This document shows, piece after piece, positions 40,063 through 48,852 of a stretch of 54,277 nucleotides of DNA. Numbering within the stretch: the stretch's first letter is position 1; each line of letters starts with the position of its first letter. The notes under the pieces are model-generated. The model saw only the letters and a program-made list of their open reading frames with translations, was not told the origin of the DNA and did no database searches. Made by a program: the position numbers and the translations under genes. Source of the DNA: JADJWR01 sp964509545 (lineage in GTDB: Bacteria > Pseudomonadota > Gammaproteobacteria > Burkholderiales > Burkholderiaceae_F); NCBI GenBank assembly GCA_964509545.1, contig CAZDXQ010000022.1, positions 1-54,277 on the forward strand. The letters are read 5' to 3'.

Positions 40063-40152
40063 ACTGCATCAGTACGCGAATGCGTTGGGGAACCGCAGAC
40101 GCAGACAACGGTCGGAGGGATTCGCGGCCGTCATGCCGCGGGCGCTTGCGCC

Positions 40153-40171
40153 GCCAGCGCGGTGCGCTGGC
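40153..40171 (+). terminator. GC-rich hairpin after the SDR gene
   Basis: A perfect 8-bp stem GCCAGCGC/GCGCTGGC (40153-40160, 40164-40171) with a GGT loop and no T run. It lies between the SDR operon and the M16 protease. It may act as a weak or factor-assisted terminator. The rest of 40063-40239 has no gene. Confidence 0.4.
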
Positions 40172-40239
40172 GCGTCGTCATTGAGGCAAAATCCGGCGCC
40201 CTGCGCCATCCGGCCGCTGCCGGGTTCCGAGGATCTGCT

Positions 40240-42948
40240 GTGAAACTACTGCAATATCTTGCGGCCGCTGTCGCCGCCATTCTCGCTTTTGCGCCTGCCG
40301 GCGCCCAGGGCCCGTCGTATACCAGGGTCGGCTCGGTGGAAGGCGTGACCGAGTACCGGCTCGCCAACGGCCTGCAGGTGCTGCTGTACCCGGATCCGTC
40401 GAAGCCGACGGTGACCGTCAACGTGACCTACAAGGTCGGCTCGCGCCATGAGGGCTACGGCGAAACCGGCATGGCGCACCTGCTCGAGCACCTGATCTTC
40501 AAAGGCTCGAAGCGACACCCGCAGCCGGACCGGGAGTTCAACCGGCGCGGCTTCCGTAACAACGCCACCACGTCTTTCGATCGCACCAACTACTTCTCGA
40601 CCTTCCAGGCCACCGAAGACAACCTGCGATGGGCCCTCGACTGGAAAGCCGACGCGATGATCAACTCCTTCATCGCCAAGAAGGATCTCGACTCCGAGAT
40701 GACGGTGGTGCGCAACGAGTTCGAAATGGGCGAGAACCAGCCGTTCCAGGTGATGTACCAGCGCATGCTCGGCGTCGTCTTCGCCTGGCACAACTACGGC
40801 AACCCGGTGATCGGAAACCGCAGCGACATCGAGAATGTCCGCATCGAGAACCTGCAGGCGTTCTACCGCCTCTACTACCAGCCCGACAACGCGGTGCTGA
40901 CGGTGGCTGGCCGCTTCGACCCGCAGCGCACGCTCAGGATGATCGAGCAGACCTTCGGCCGGATCCCGCGGCCCAAGCGCACGCTACCGGCGCTTTGGAC
41001 GGTCGAGCCGACCCAGGACGGCGAGCGCAGCTACGTGGTCCGCCGCAAGGGCGACGTGCAGCTGGTGATGGTCGGCTACCGGATTCCTTCGCGTCTTTCG
41101 GAGAGCGCGGCGGCGATCGAGGCGGCGGCCGAGATCCTCGGCGACACGCCGAACGGCCGCCTGCACAGGGAACTGGTGCAGACCGGCATGGCCGCGCAGG
41201 TGTTCGCCTGGCCGCTGCTGCTGCGCGATCCGGGCATCGCATTGTTCGGGGCGGTGGTCAAGAAGGACGAGCCGCTCGACCGCGTCCGCGAGCGGATGCT
41301 GCAGGTCATCGAGTCAGGCTTCGTGCAACAGCCGCCGACCGATGAGGAAATGGCGCGGCGGCGGCAGGACAATGCGACCGCTTACGAGCGCGCGCTCGCC
41401 GATCCGCAGCAGTTTGGCGTCATGCTGTCCGACTACATCGCCGACGGCGACTGGCGGCTGTTCTTCCTCGCCCGCGACAAGGCGGACAAAGTGGCCGCCG
41501 ATGAGGTCGCGCGCGTGGCGGCCGCTTTCTTCCGCCGCGACAACCGCACGGTGGGCCAGTTCATCCCGGAAGAGCAGCCTCAGCGCGCGGAGATCCCGAC
41601 GCCGTTGCCGGTGACGGCGCTGCTGAAGGAGTTCAAACCCCGACAGCAGGTCGCCGCCGGCGAGGCCTTCGACCCTTCGCAGAAGAACATCGACGCGCGC
41701 ACGCGCCGGCTCGCCTTCGGCGACCTGAAAGTGGCGCTGCTGCCGAAGAAAAACCGCGGCGAAACGGTCAACGTGCTGATCCAGCCGCGCTGGGGCGACG
41801 AGAAAAGCCTGTTCGGCAAGAGCGTGATCGCGTCGCTGACCGACGCGATGATCGAGCGCGGTTCGAGCCGCTACACGCGACAGCAGATCGCCGACGAGAA
41901 GACGCGGCTGAAGATCGAGGGCTCGCTGCGCGGCTTCCGCACCGACCGCAGCCATCTGGCCGAGGCGCTGCGACTGTCGGCGCATGTGCTGCGCGAGGCC
42001 GGTTTCCCAGCGGCCGAATTCGAGCAACTGAAGCGCGAGACGATCACTTCGCTGCAGTCGCAGCTGTCGGACCCGCAGGCACGCTCTCGCGATGCGCTGG
42101 CGCGGCACTTCGACACCTATCCGCCCGGCGACCCGCGCGCGTACATCCCGCTGCAGGAACGGATCAAAGCGGTCGAGGCGGCCACGGTCGAAGACATCAG
42201 GCGCTTCCACGCCGACTTCTGGGGCACGGCCCGCGGCGAGATCGCGATCGTCGGCGATTTCGACGACAAGGCCGCCGAGGCGCTGATCGGCGAGCTTTTC
42301 GCAGGCTGGGCGTCGAAGGCGCCTTATGCGCGAATCCTGTCCGAGCCGCGCGAGGTGGCGCCGGCGCGCATCGCGATCGACACGCCGGACAAGGAGAACG
42401 CCTTTTACCGCGCCCGCCTGAACCTGAACCTGCGTGACGATGACCCCGACTATGCGCCGCTGATGATCGCCGATCACGTCTTCGGCGGCGGCGGCCTGCT
42501 CGCCAACCGGCTGATCGAACGCGTTCGCCAGCGCGACGGGCTGTCCTACGGCGCCGGCTCGTGGCTTTCGGTCAGCAGCCGCGACCGCGCGTCGAGCTGG
42601 CAGATCTACGGTCTGGTGGCGCCGCAGAACATGGCCCGCTTCGAGCAGGCGGTGCGCGAGGAACTGCAGCGGTTGATCCGCGACGGCCTCACCGACAAGG
42701 AAGTCGCCGATGCCAAGGCCGGCATGCTGCAGGAACGGCTGCTCAACCGCTCGGCCGACAACGCCTTGGCGGCGGCGTGGAGCGAATACCTCGACCTCGG
42801 CCGCAGCTTCACTTCGTTTTCGGCGCCGCTCGAAGAGCGGATCAGGGCGCTCGCCACCGCCGAGGTCAATGCGGCGCTGCGCCGGCACTTCGACCCGGCA
42901 AGGATGACCGTGGTGATCGCCGGCGACGCCGCCAAGGGCGCGAAGTGA
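40240..42948 (+). CDS. M16-family zinc metallopeptidase (insulinase/pitrilysin type), exported, two-domain
   Basis: 902 residues from GTG at 40240 (GAGGA upstream; the longer frame from 40162 would spoil the signal peptide). A signal peptide (about 1-23, PAGAQG) sends it to the periplasm. The inverted zinc motif HLLEH lies at 80-84, and the third ligand Glu160 is 76 residues after His84, the exact M16 spacing. A second M16 repeat (from about residue 475) lacks HxxEH but has the C-terminal YRARLNLNLRDDDPDYAPL and FGGGGLLANRLIERVRQRDG segments that shape the chamber. It probably degrades peptides in the periplasm. It stands alone before a thioesterase whose GTG overlaps its stop. Confidence 0.92.
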   Translation: MKLLQYLAAAVAAILAFAPAGAQGPSYTRVGSVEGVTEYRLANGLQVLLYPDPSKPTVTVNVTYKVGSRHEGYGETGMAHLLEHLIFKGSKRHPQPDREFNRRGFRNNATTSFDRTNYFSTFQATEDNLRWALDWKADAMINSFIAKKDLDSEMTVVRNEFEMGENQPFQVMYQRMLGVVFAWHNYGNPVIGNRSDIENVRIENLQAFYRLYYQPDNAVLTVAGRFDPQRTLRMIEQTFGRIPRPKRTLPALWTVEPTQDGERSYVVRRKGDVQLVMVGYRIPSRLSESAAAIEAAAEILGDTPNGRLHRELVQTGMAAQVFAWPLLLRDPGIALFGAVVKKDEPLDRVRERMLQVIESGFVQQPPTDEEMARRRQDNATAYERALADPQQFGVMLSDYIADGDWRLFFLARDKADKVAADEVARVAAAFFRRDNRTVGQFIPEEQPQRAEIPTPLPVTALLKEFKPRQQVAAGEAFDPSQKNIDARTRRLAFGDLKVALLPKKNRGETVNVLIQPRWGDEKSLFGKSVIASLTDAMIERGSSRYTRQQIADEKTRLKIEGSLRGFRTDRSHLAEALRLSAHVLREAGFPAAEFEQLKRETITSLQSQLSDPQARSRDALARHFDTYPPGDPRAYIPLQERIKAVEAATVEDIRRFHADFWGTARGEIAIVGDFDDKAAEALIGELFAGWASKAPYARILSEPREVAPARIAIDTPDKENAFYRARLNLNLRDDDPDYAPLMIADHVFGGGGLLANRLIERVRQRDGLSYGAGSWLSVSSRDRASSWQIYGLVAPQNMARFEQAVREELQRLIRDGLTDKEVADAKAGMLQERLLNRSADNALAAAWSEYLDLGRSFTSFSAPLEERIRALATAEVNAALRRHFDPARMTVVIAGDAAKGAK

Positions 42949-43406
42949 CGACGGCGTTCGACCATTTCCGCCATCGACTGCCGCTGCGCGTGCGCTGGGC
43001 GGAGGTCGACATGCAGGCGGTGGTCTTCAACGGCCATTATCTGACCTACAGCGACGTGTGCATCACCGAATACTGGCGCGCGCTCGGCGTGCCGTACCCG
43101 GTTGGCTTCACCTCGCTCGGCATCGACACCTTCGTGCGCAAGGCCACGATCGAGTACCACGCGCCGGCCCGCTACGACGACGAACTGCTCGTCTGCGCCC
43201 GCGTCGCCCGGCTTGGCCGCAGCAGCGCCGGCTTCGCCCTGTCGATGTTCCGGGCCGGCGAAACCGCACGGCCGCTGATCGATGCCGAACTCGTTTATGT
43301 CTGCGTCGATCGCACCAACTCGCCGGTCGCCTGGCCGGAAGATCTGCGCCGGCGCATTCGCGCCTTCGAGATCCTGGCCCCGGCGGACGGCAGCGATCGT
43401 GGCTGA
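42945..43406 (+). CDS. Hot-dog acyl-CoA thioesterase (YbgC/4-hydroxybenzoyl-CoA thioesterase family)
   Basis: 153 residues from GTG at 42945, which overlaps the M16 stop (GTGA). The hot-dog segment RVRWAEVDMQAVVFNGHYLTY carries the catalytic Asp (WAEVD) and the His of NGHYL in the usual spacing. It hydrolyses short or aromatic acyl-CoA thioesters in the cytoplasm. The coupling to the M16 gene and to the GNAT downstream (eight-base overlap) suggests one transcript, but no shared function is clear. Confidence 0.87.
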   Translation: MTTAFDHFRHRLPLRVRWAEVDMQAVVFNGHYLTYSDVCITEYWRALGVPYPVGFTSLGIDTFVRKATIEYHAPARYDDELLVCARVARLGRSSAGFALSMFRAGETARPLIDAELVYVCVDRTNSPVAWPEDLRRRIRAFEILAPADGSDRG

Positions 43407-43827
43407 CGGCCTTCGCATCGAGCTCGGCGCGTGGTCCGCACTGCGGGCGCACGCCGAGCCGATCCGCTACGCCGTGTTCGTCGACGAACAGAAGGTGCCG
43501 GCGGAACTCGAAGTTGACGTCTTCGACCCGGCGAGCCTGCACGCCGTGGCTTTCGATGCGCAGGGCCGGGCGCTGGGAACAGGCCGCCTGCTGCCCGACG
43601 GTCACATCGGCCGCATGGCGGTGCTGCCTCAAGCGCGCGGCCGCGGCGTGGGCGGCGGGCTGCTGCAGGCGCTGATGAATGCGGCGCAGGCGCGCGGCCA
43701 CCGTGAGGTCGTGCTCAGCGCGCAGACGCACGCGCTGCCGTTTTACGCACGATTCGGCTTTGTCGCCGAGGGACAGGAGTACGACGACGCCGGCATTCCG
43801 CACTGCCTGATGCGGCGGATCCTCTGA
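43399..43827 (+). CDS. GNAT-family N-acetyltransferase (YjcF/ElaA-like)
   Basis: 142 residues from GTG at 43399. It has IRYAVFVDEQKVPAELEVD at the start, the acetyl-CoA loop QARGRGVGGGLLQALM (the R/Q-x-x-G-x-G/A motif) and the terminal FYARFGFVAEG segment of YjcF-like GNATs. The substrate is unknown. It ends 10 bases before the convergent NRDE gene with no terminator visible. Confidence 0.9.
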   Translation: MADGLRIELGAWSALRAHAEPIRYAVFVDEQKVPAELEVDVFDPASLHAVAFDAQGRALGTGRLLPDGHIGRMAVLPQARGRGVGGGLLQALMNAAQARGHREVVLSAQTHALPFYARFGFVAEGQEYDDAGIPHCLMRRIL

Positions 43828-43837
43828 CGCCGGCACC

Positions 43838-44686
43838 TCAGCGCAGGCGCTGGTTGGCCCGGCCGGCTCCGGCCGGGCGCACCGACGTCGACGGCGCGGC
43901 GTCGAGCGTGAACTCGAAGTGGCGGTCGCGGTGCGATTCGGGGGCCTGCACGTCGAAGCTGCGTTCGATGAAGTTGACCACACCGTCGCGGCGCACGCTG
44001 ATCACCGTCGTCGAGCGCGTGCCGTAACCGTTGGCCCGGATCTGGATCGGCGCCAGCGCACGTTCCCAATCCAGCGGCACGCCGGTCGACGGAAGCTCGG
44101 CATCGGCGACCGGTTGCCGGTCGGCCATCAGCGCCAGCAGCGCATCGAGATCGACCCTTCTGGCCAGCGCGCAGGCCAATCCGGCCACGGCGCGCGTGAC
44201 CTTCGGCCAGGGCGTATCGAGAAATGCGTTGGACAGACCGTAGATGCCCGGCGCCAGCGGTCGCGGCGCGTGGCGGCGGCGGTTGGTGAAGTACACCAGT
44301 TGCGGTATGCGCCGCGACGCGGCCAGAGGCTCGGCGACCAGCAGGTTGAAGCCGTTGTAGGCGCTCATCCGCTGCGCCTGTGCGCCGATCCAGTCGGCGA
44401 CCGACTGCCTGTTCTGCAGCGCCTCGACCGTGATCGCGCCGCGCGACGGCGCGTGCGGATTGCGTTCGCTCGGCGCGCGCACGTTGGTCAGCAGCGCGAT
44501 GCGGCCGCCGCGGGTGATGCCGAGCCACGTTCCGCCCGCCTCCTCGTCGCGGCCGGCGAGCAGGGCCACGCTCTGTCCCCACCACGACGCCGGTCTCGTG
44601 CTGCGCGTGTAGAACTCGTCGCGATTTGCTGCCAGCACCAGCGGGTAGTCCGGGTGCGTATGCCAGGCGACGACGGCGAGGCACAT
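43838..44686 (-). CDS. NRDE-family protein (TANGO2-like)
   Basis: 282 residues beginning MCLAVVAWHTHPDYPLVLAANRDEFY: the N-terminal Cys2, if the Met is removed, would be an Ntn-hydrolase nucleophile, and ANRDE is the family name motif. Further segments are GGTWLGITRGGRIALLTNVR and YGTRSTTVISVRRDG. Eukaryotic TANGO2 is linked to heme transport and lipid metabolism; the bacterial role is not firmly known. It starts immediately after the stop of the DUF4936 gene, with no spacing. Confidence 0.88.
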   Translation of the reverse strand: MCLAVVAWHTHPDYPLVLAANRDEFYTRSTRPASWWGQSVALLAGRDEEAGGTWLGITRGGRIALLTNVRAPSERNPHAPSRGAITVEALQNRQSVADWIGAQAQRMSAYNGFNLLVAEPLAASRRIPQLVYFTNRRRHAPRPLAPGIYGLSNAFLDTPWPKVTRAVAGLACALARRVDLDALLALMADRQPVADAELPSTGVPLDWERALAPIQIRANGYGTRSTTVISVRRDGVVNFIERSFDVQAPESHRDRHFEFTLDAAPSTSVRPAGAGRANQRLR

Positions 44687-44971
44687 CTAGACGTCCTCGA
44701 ACTTTTCGACTCGCCGCTGCGCCAGCAACGACTGCGGCAGGTCGGCGCGCCGCAGGGCGGCGGCGAGCGCCTTGGCGAAGACCTGCGGCGCGGCGATGCC
44801 TTCGTAAACCTCCAGTAGTGTCACCGCACCATCGCTGCCGTCGGCGCGCCGCAGAAGCCGCGTGCGCGCCCCGGTTGCGGTGGCGACGTCCTGCAGCATC
44901 GCGCGCAGCCGTGGCGCCAGATCGCCCGCTGCTGCCGCCTCGATCTTGTAGTAGATGAAACAGTGCTGCAT
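44687..44971 (-). CDS. DUF4936 family protein
   Basis: 94 residues from the ATG at 44971 (MQHCFIYYKIEA); an earlier in-frame start at 44998 would overlap ygfZ. A small, soluble, ferredoxin-like alpha/beta protein that I recognise as DUF4936, found mainly in betaproteobacteria beside ygfZ. No catalytic motif is evident. Its neighbours, ygfZ and NRDE, both have ties to Fe-S or heme metabolism in other organisms. Confidence 0.8.
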   Translation of the reverse strand: MQHCFIYYKIEAAAAGDLAPRLRAMLQDVATATGARTRLLRRADGSDGAVTLLEVYEGIAAPQVFAKALAAALRRADLPQSLLAQRRVEKFEDV

Positions 44972-44984
44972 GAACTTGGCCGCC

Positions 44985-46028
44985 CTAGGCGGTGACATCG
45001 ACGAGTTCGTAAGGCAGGGGACGCAGCGCCAGCGGCGGGCCGTCCGGCGACAGCAGATGCAACCGGGAATCCATCTTCTCCAGTGGACACTCGAACAGCA
45101 GGTCGACGCCGCCGTCGGGGCTGCTGGCCGCCATCACCACCGTGCCGACCGGCTCGGCCTCGCCTTCGGCGAAGACGTCGGCGCCGGCCGTCGCGGCCTC
45201 GGCGCCGTGCGCAAGCTGCATGCGCCGCTTCAGCTTGCCGCGGAACTGGCTGCGGGCGACGACTTCCTGGCCCGGATAGCAGCCTTTGCTGAAACTGACG
45301 CCGCCGACGACCTCGAAGTTGATCATCTGCGGCACGAACTTCTCCTGCGTGGCCGCGAACACCGTCGGCACGCCGGCGTCGATCTCGCTCCACCAGAACG
45401 CGCCGGTTTCGACGGCGGACAGGTCGGCAAGGCTTTGCCGCCATGCCGGCGCGCCGGCAGCCGGGCCCAGCAACAGGAAGCGCTCGGGCAGGCGCGGCGA
45501 GCCGTGCAGGCGCGCGATGCGCAGGTTGCCGACCGTGATGCACTGGCCAGTCGCATCGGGCGCGGCATCAAAAGCCAGGCGCAGGCGCTCCTGCGCGCCG
45601 TGCCCGAACACGGCGTCGGCGGCCCAATCGGCGCTGGCGTCGACGAGACGCGCCTTGGCGCGCAGCACGAACATCGACAGGCGCTTGAGCACGGCGGGCA
45701 GCAGTTCCTTCGGCAGCAGCAGGTGGACGCCCGTCGCATCGCGCCAGACCCGGAACGTCGCCAGCAGCCGGCCCTTCGGCGTGCAGTAGCCGTTCAGGCG
45801 CAACTGATCGACGCCGAGATGCTCGACATCGTTGGTCAGTTGCCCCTGCAGGAAACGCGCTGCGTCCTCGCCGGTCGCCGAAATCACGCCAAGTTCGGCA
45901 AGGCGCGCCTGCACCGGCGCATGCCGCGCGGCGCCAGCCTGCTTCGCATCGAAACGCCAGTTGCCCGCTGCACCAAGCGGTGCTGGAGAGGCGCCTGCAG
46001 CGGTCGGTACTTCCATCGTCGAAGTCAT
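44985..46028 (-). CDS. ygfZ: Folate-binding YgfZ/CAF17 family protein (Fe-S cluster assembly / tRNA modification)
   Basis: 347 residues from the ATG at 46028; a GTG 15 bases upstream is also possible. The motif KGCYPGQEVVARSQFRGK, with the conserved Cys, is diagnostic. A GcvT-like N-terminal fold is seen in ISATGEDAARFLQGQLTNDVE and YCTPKGRLLATFRVW. YgfZ uses tetrahydrofolate and helps build or repair certain [4Fe-4S] enzymes such as MiaB. It is divergent from mltG with 42 bases between, including GATACT on the minus strand as a candidate -10. Confidence 0.92.
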   Translation of the reverse strand: MTSTMEVPTAAGASPAPLGAAGNWRFDAKQAGAARHAPVQARLAELGVISATGEDAARFLQGQLTNDVEHLGVDQLRLNGYCTPKGRLLATFRVWRDATGVHLLLPKELLPAVLKRLSMFVLRAKARLVDASADWAADAVFGHGAQERLRLAFDAAPDATGQCITVGNLRIARLHGSPRLPERFLLLGPAAGAPAWRQSLADLSAVETGAFWWSEIDAGVPTVFAATQEKFVPQMINFEVVGGVSFSKGCYPGQEVVARSQFRGKLKRRMQLAHGAEAATAGADVFAEGEAEPVGTVVMAASSPDGGVDLLFECPLEKMDSRLHLLSPDGPPLALRPLPYELVDVTA

Positions 46029-46070
46029 GGTCGTCGGACTCACCGTACGTCGAAAGTATCATAGGCGCGC

Positions 46071-47156
46071 ATGAGCAGAATCGCCCCTCGCGATGACAGA
46101 TCAACAGCGGCGCGGCGTCGCGCCGGCACGCGAGGCCGATGCTCGACAGGCGAGCAGGGGCGCTGGCTGCTGGCCGCTGCCGCACTGGTCCTGCTGCTGG
46201 CAGCGGGCGCGGCGCTCGCGTTATGGCAGTGGTACGAAAGGCCGCTGCCGACGCGTGCCGAGCGCGTCGAGATCACCGTGCCGCCGGGCGCCTCTGCGCG
46301 CGCCATTGCCGAGGCGCTGCGCGCGCAGGGGGTCGACGTCAATGCCGACGTTTTCGTGCTGGTGGCACGGCTCACGGAAGCGACGCGACAGCTGCGCGCC
46401 GGCCGTTACGAGATCACGCGCGGCATGCGGCTGGCCGACGTGATCGATCGGCTGCGCCGCGGCGAGACGCTGAAGGAAAAGCTGACGATCGTCGAAGGCT
46501 GGACTTTTCGCGAGATGCGCGCGGCCCTGGCTGCGCATCCGCAGCTCAGACGCGAAAGCGAGCGGCTGAGCGACGCGCAGGTGCTGGCCGCGGTCGGTGC
46601 GGTCGAATCGCATCCCGAGGGGCTGTTTGCGCCTGACACCTACGTGTTCGATTCCGGCTCCAGCGATCTCGACGTGTTACGCCAGGCCTACCGCGCGCAG
46701 CAGGCTCGGCTGGCACGGGCCTGGGCAGAGCGTGCGGCCGAGCTGCCGCTGAAGTCGCCGTACGAGGCGCTGATCCTGGCCTCGATCGTGGAAAAGGAAA
46801 CCGGCCAGGCAATGGAGCGGACACGCATCGCGGGGGTCTTCATCAACCGCCTGCGCATCGGCATGATGCTGCAGACCGATCCGACGGTTATCTACGGCCT
46901 TGGCGACAAATTCGACGGCAATCTGCGCAAGCGCGATCTCGTCACCGACACGCCGTATAACACCTATACGCGTGGCGGTCTGCCGCCGACGCCGATCGCG
47001 CTGCCCGGGCAGGCGTCGATCGAAGCGGCGCTGAAGCCCGAGCCGACGCGCGCGCTGTATTTCGTCGCCCGCGGCGACGGCACGTCGCAGTTTTCGGAGT
47101 CGCTGGCCGAGCACAATCGCGCCGTGAACAGGTATCAGCTCGCAGGCAGGCGGTGA
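46071..47156 (+). CDS. mltG: Endolytic murein transglycosylase MltG
   Basis: 361 residues: a basic cytoplasmic N-terminus, one membrane anchor (about 32-53), a LysM-like region (VEITVPPGASARAIAEALRAQG) and the YceG catalytic domain. The catalytic glutamate is Glu241 in ASIVEKETG. Other signatures are FINRLRIGMMLQTDPTVIYG, YNTYTRGGLPPTPI and ALYFVARGDG. It cuts nascent peptidoglycan strands and so sets glycan length. It begins the conserved set mltG-tmk-holB-pilZ-tatD; the N-terminal 30 residues are unusually rich in Arg. Confidence 0.94.
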   Translation: MSRIAPRDDRSTAARRRAGTRGRCSTGEQGRWLLAAAALVLLLAAGAALALWQWYERPLPTRAERVEITVPPGASARAIAEALRAQGVDVNADVFVLVARLTEATRQLRAGRYEITRGMRLADVIDRLRRGETLKEKLTIVEGWTFREMRAALAAHPQLRRESERLSDAQVLAAVGAVESHPEGLFAPDTYVFDSGSSDLDVLRQAYRAQQARLARAWAERAAELPLKSPYEALILASIVEKETGQAMERTRIAGVFINRLRIGMMLQTDPTVIYGLGDKFDGNLRKRDLVTDTPYNTYTRGGLPPTPIALPGQASIEAALKPEPTRALYFVARGDGTSQFSESLAEHNRAVNRYQLAGRR

Positions 47157-47176
47157 AATCGGGGCGGAAACGCTGA

Positions 47177-47788
47177 ATGGGTCGCGGCCGTTTCATCACC
47201 TTCGAAGGCATCGACGGCGCTGGCAAGAGCACGCAGATCGCCTTTGTTGAAGGCTGGCTGCGCGGCCGCGGTGTCGACGTGCTGCTGACGCGCGAACCGG
47301 GCGGCACGCCGATCGGCGAGTCGCTACGTGAACTGATCCTGCACCGGCCGATGCAGCCGCGGACCGAAACCCTGCTGATGTTCGCCGCTCGCCACGAGCA
47401 CATTGCCGCCGTGATCGAGCCGGCACTGGCCGCCGGGCGCTGGGTGCTGTGCGACCGCTTCACCGACGCGACCTACGCCTACCAGGCGGGCGGCCGCGGC
47501 TTGCCTGAAGAGGACGTGGCGGCGCTGGAACGATGGGTGCACCCGCAGTTGCAGCCCGACCTGACGTTCCTGTTCGACCTGATGCCGGAGATCGCCGCGG
47601 CGCGACTGGCGCGGGCGCAGCGCAGCGACCGCTTCGAGGCAGAGCAGCGCGATTTCTTCGTCCACGTCCGTGCGGCCTACCTGGCCCGCGCGCGGCTGCA
47701 CGCGCAGCGTTTCGTCGTCGTCGACACCAGTCGCGACAAGGTGGTCGTACAGCAACAGTTGCAGCAGGCGCTGCAGCGCTGGATATGA
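47177..47788 (+). CDS. tmk: Thymidylate kinase
   Basis: 203 residues with the P-loop GIDGAGKS (11-18), the DR motif of the dTMP site (CDRFTDATYAYQAGGRGL) and the ITREPGG-like segment LTREPGGTPIGE. It phosphorylates dTMP to dTDP, an essential step of DNA precursor synthesis. The lid lacks the extra Arg cluster of type I, having RAQRSDRFEAEQRDF as in proteobacterial type II enzymes. It overlaps holB by ATGA. Confidence 0.95.
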   Translation: MGRGRFITFEGIDGAGKSTQIAFVEGWLRGRGVDVLLTREPGGTPIGESLRELILHRPMQPRTETLLMFAARHEHIAAVIEPALAAGRWVLCDRFTDATYAYQAGGRGLPEEDVAALERWVHPQLQPDLTFLFDLMPEIAAARLARAQRSDRFEAEQRDFFVHVRAAYLARARLHAQRFVVVDTSRDKVVVQQQLQQALQRWI

Positions 47789-48852
47789 CGCCGCGCCGGC
47801 TGCCGTGGATGAGCGAACCGTGGTCGCGGCTGCCGCCGCTGGCGGCGCGCGGCGTTCATGCGGTGCTTCTGCACGGACTGCGTGGCGTCGGCAAGAAGAG
47901 CCTGGCGCTTGATTTCGCCGAGGCACTGCTGTGCGCGTCGCCGCAGGCGGACGGTCACGGCTGCGGCGAGTGCGACGAGTGCCGGTTGACCGCGGCGTAC
48001 AGCCACCCCGATCTGCGCTGGGTGCTGCCGCAGGCATTGGCCGAGCAGTTGCTGCCGCAGGTCCAGGACGAGGAGGCGATTGCGGGCGAAGGCACGTCGG
48101 CGGAGAGCGAAGGCGAGGGCAAGTCGCCGCGGGCGAGCCGCGAGATTCGCGTCGAGCAGATCCGTGCCCTGTCCGACTTTCTAGGTATTGCTGCGTATCG
48201 CGGCGGCCGTCGCGTCGTGCTGCTGGCGCCGGCGGAAGCGATGAACGCCATCGCCGCCAACACACTGCTGAAAATGCTGGAAGAGCCGCCCTCGGCGACG
48301 ATGTTCGTGCTGGTGTCCGATGCGCTCGACGACGTGCTGCCGACCATCCGCTCGCGCTGCGTTCTGGTGCAGGTGCCCGCGCCGGCACCTGCGGCGTGCC
48401 TGCCCTGGCTGGCGGCGCACGGCGTCGCCGAGCCGGCCGCGGCGCTCGCCTTGGCCTCAGGGGCGCCGTTGGCGGCCTGCGCCGAAGCCGATACGCCGGC
48501 GCCGGAGGCTGCGGCTTCCCTGTACCGCTTACTCGAGCGGGGGCCGGCACTGACCGAGGCGCAGATCGTCGCTGCCGTTGGCCGCGACCCGTCGGTGCCG
48601 GCCGGCCTGCGGCTGCTGCAATGCTGGGCGTTCGACCTGCTGCAGTACCGAATGCGCGGATCGGTCCGTTATCATCCGCAACGCGAAGCGCGCATACGGG
48701 CGCTTGCCGCACTGGTCGGGCTGCAGGCGCTGTGGCGATGGGTGGACGCGCTGAATGCGGCCGCGGCCGTGCGCGAGCATCCGCTGAATCCGCGGCTGGT
48801 GATCGAAGCGCTGCTTGCCGGCTATGTGAAGGTTTTTGACGAGCGCAGATGA
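47785..48852 (+). CDS. holB: DNA polymerase III subunit delta'
   Basis: 355 residues from the ATG at 47785; the open frame upstream is a shadow of tmk. Features: GLRGVGKKS in place of a proper P-loop (delta' does not use ATP), a zinc site CGECDECR with an upstream cysteine (LLCAS), ANTLLKMLEEPP and the sensor-like TIRSRC motif. An acidic/Ser-rich insert (about 95-115) separates the zinc module from VEQIRALSDFL. It is the stator of the clamp loader. It is coupled by ATGA at both ends to tmk and pilZ. Confidence 0.93.
   Translation: MTPRRLPWMSEPWSRLPPLAARGVHAVLLHGLRGVGKKSLALDFAEALLCASPQADGHGCGECDECRLTAAYSHPDLRWVLPQALAEQLLPQVQDEEAIAGEGTSAESEGEGKSPRASREIRVEQIRALSDFLGIAAYRGGRRVVLLAPAEAMNAIAANTLLKMLEEPPSATMFVLVSDALDDVLPTIRSRCVLVQVPAPAPAACLPWLAAHGVAEPAAALALASGAPLAACAEADTPAPEAAASLYRLLERGPALTEAQIVAAVGRDPSVPAGLRLLQCWAFDLLQYRMRGSVRYHPQREARIRALAALVGLQALWRWVDALNAAAAVREHPLNPRLVIEALLAGYVKVFDERR

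Noticed and set aside
47785..48852. Defective Walker A of HolB as an anomaly
   Set aside because: Delta' subunits of proteobacteria normally lack a working ATP site, so this is expected.
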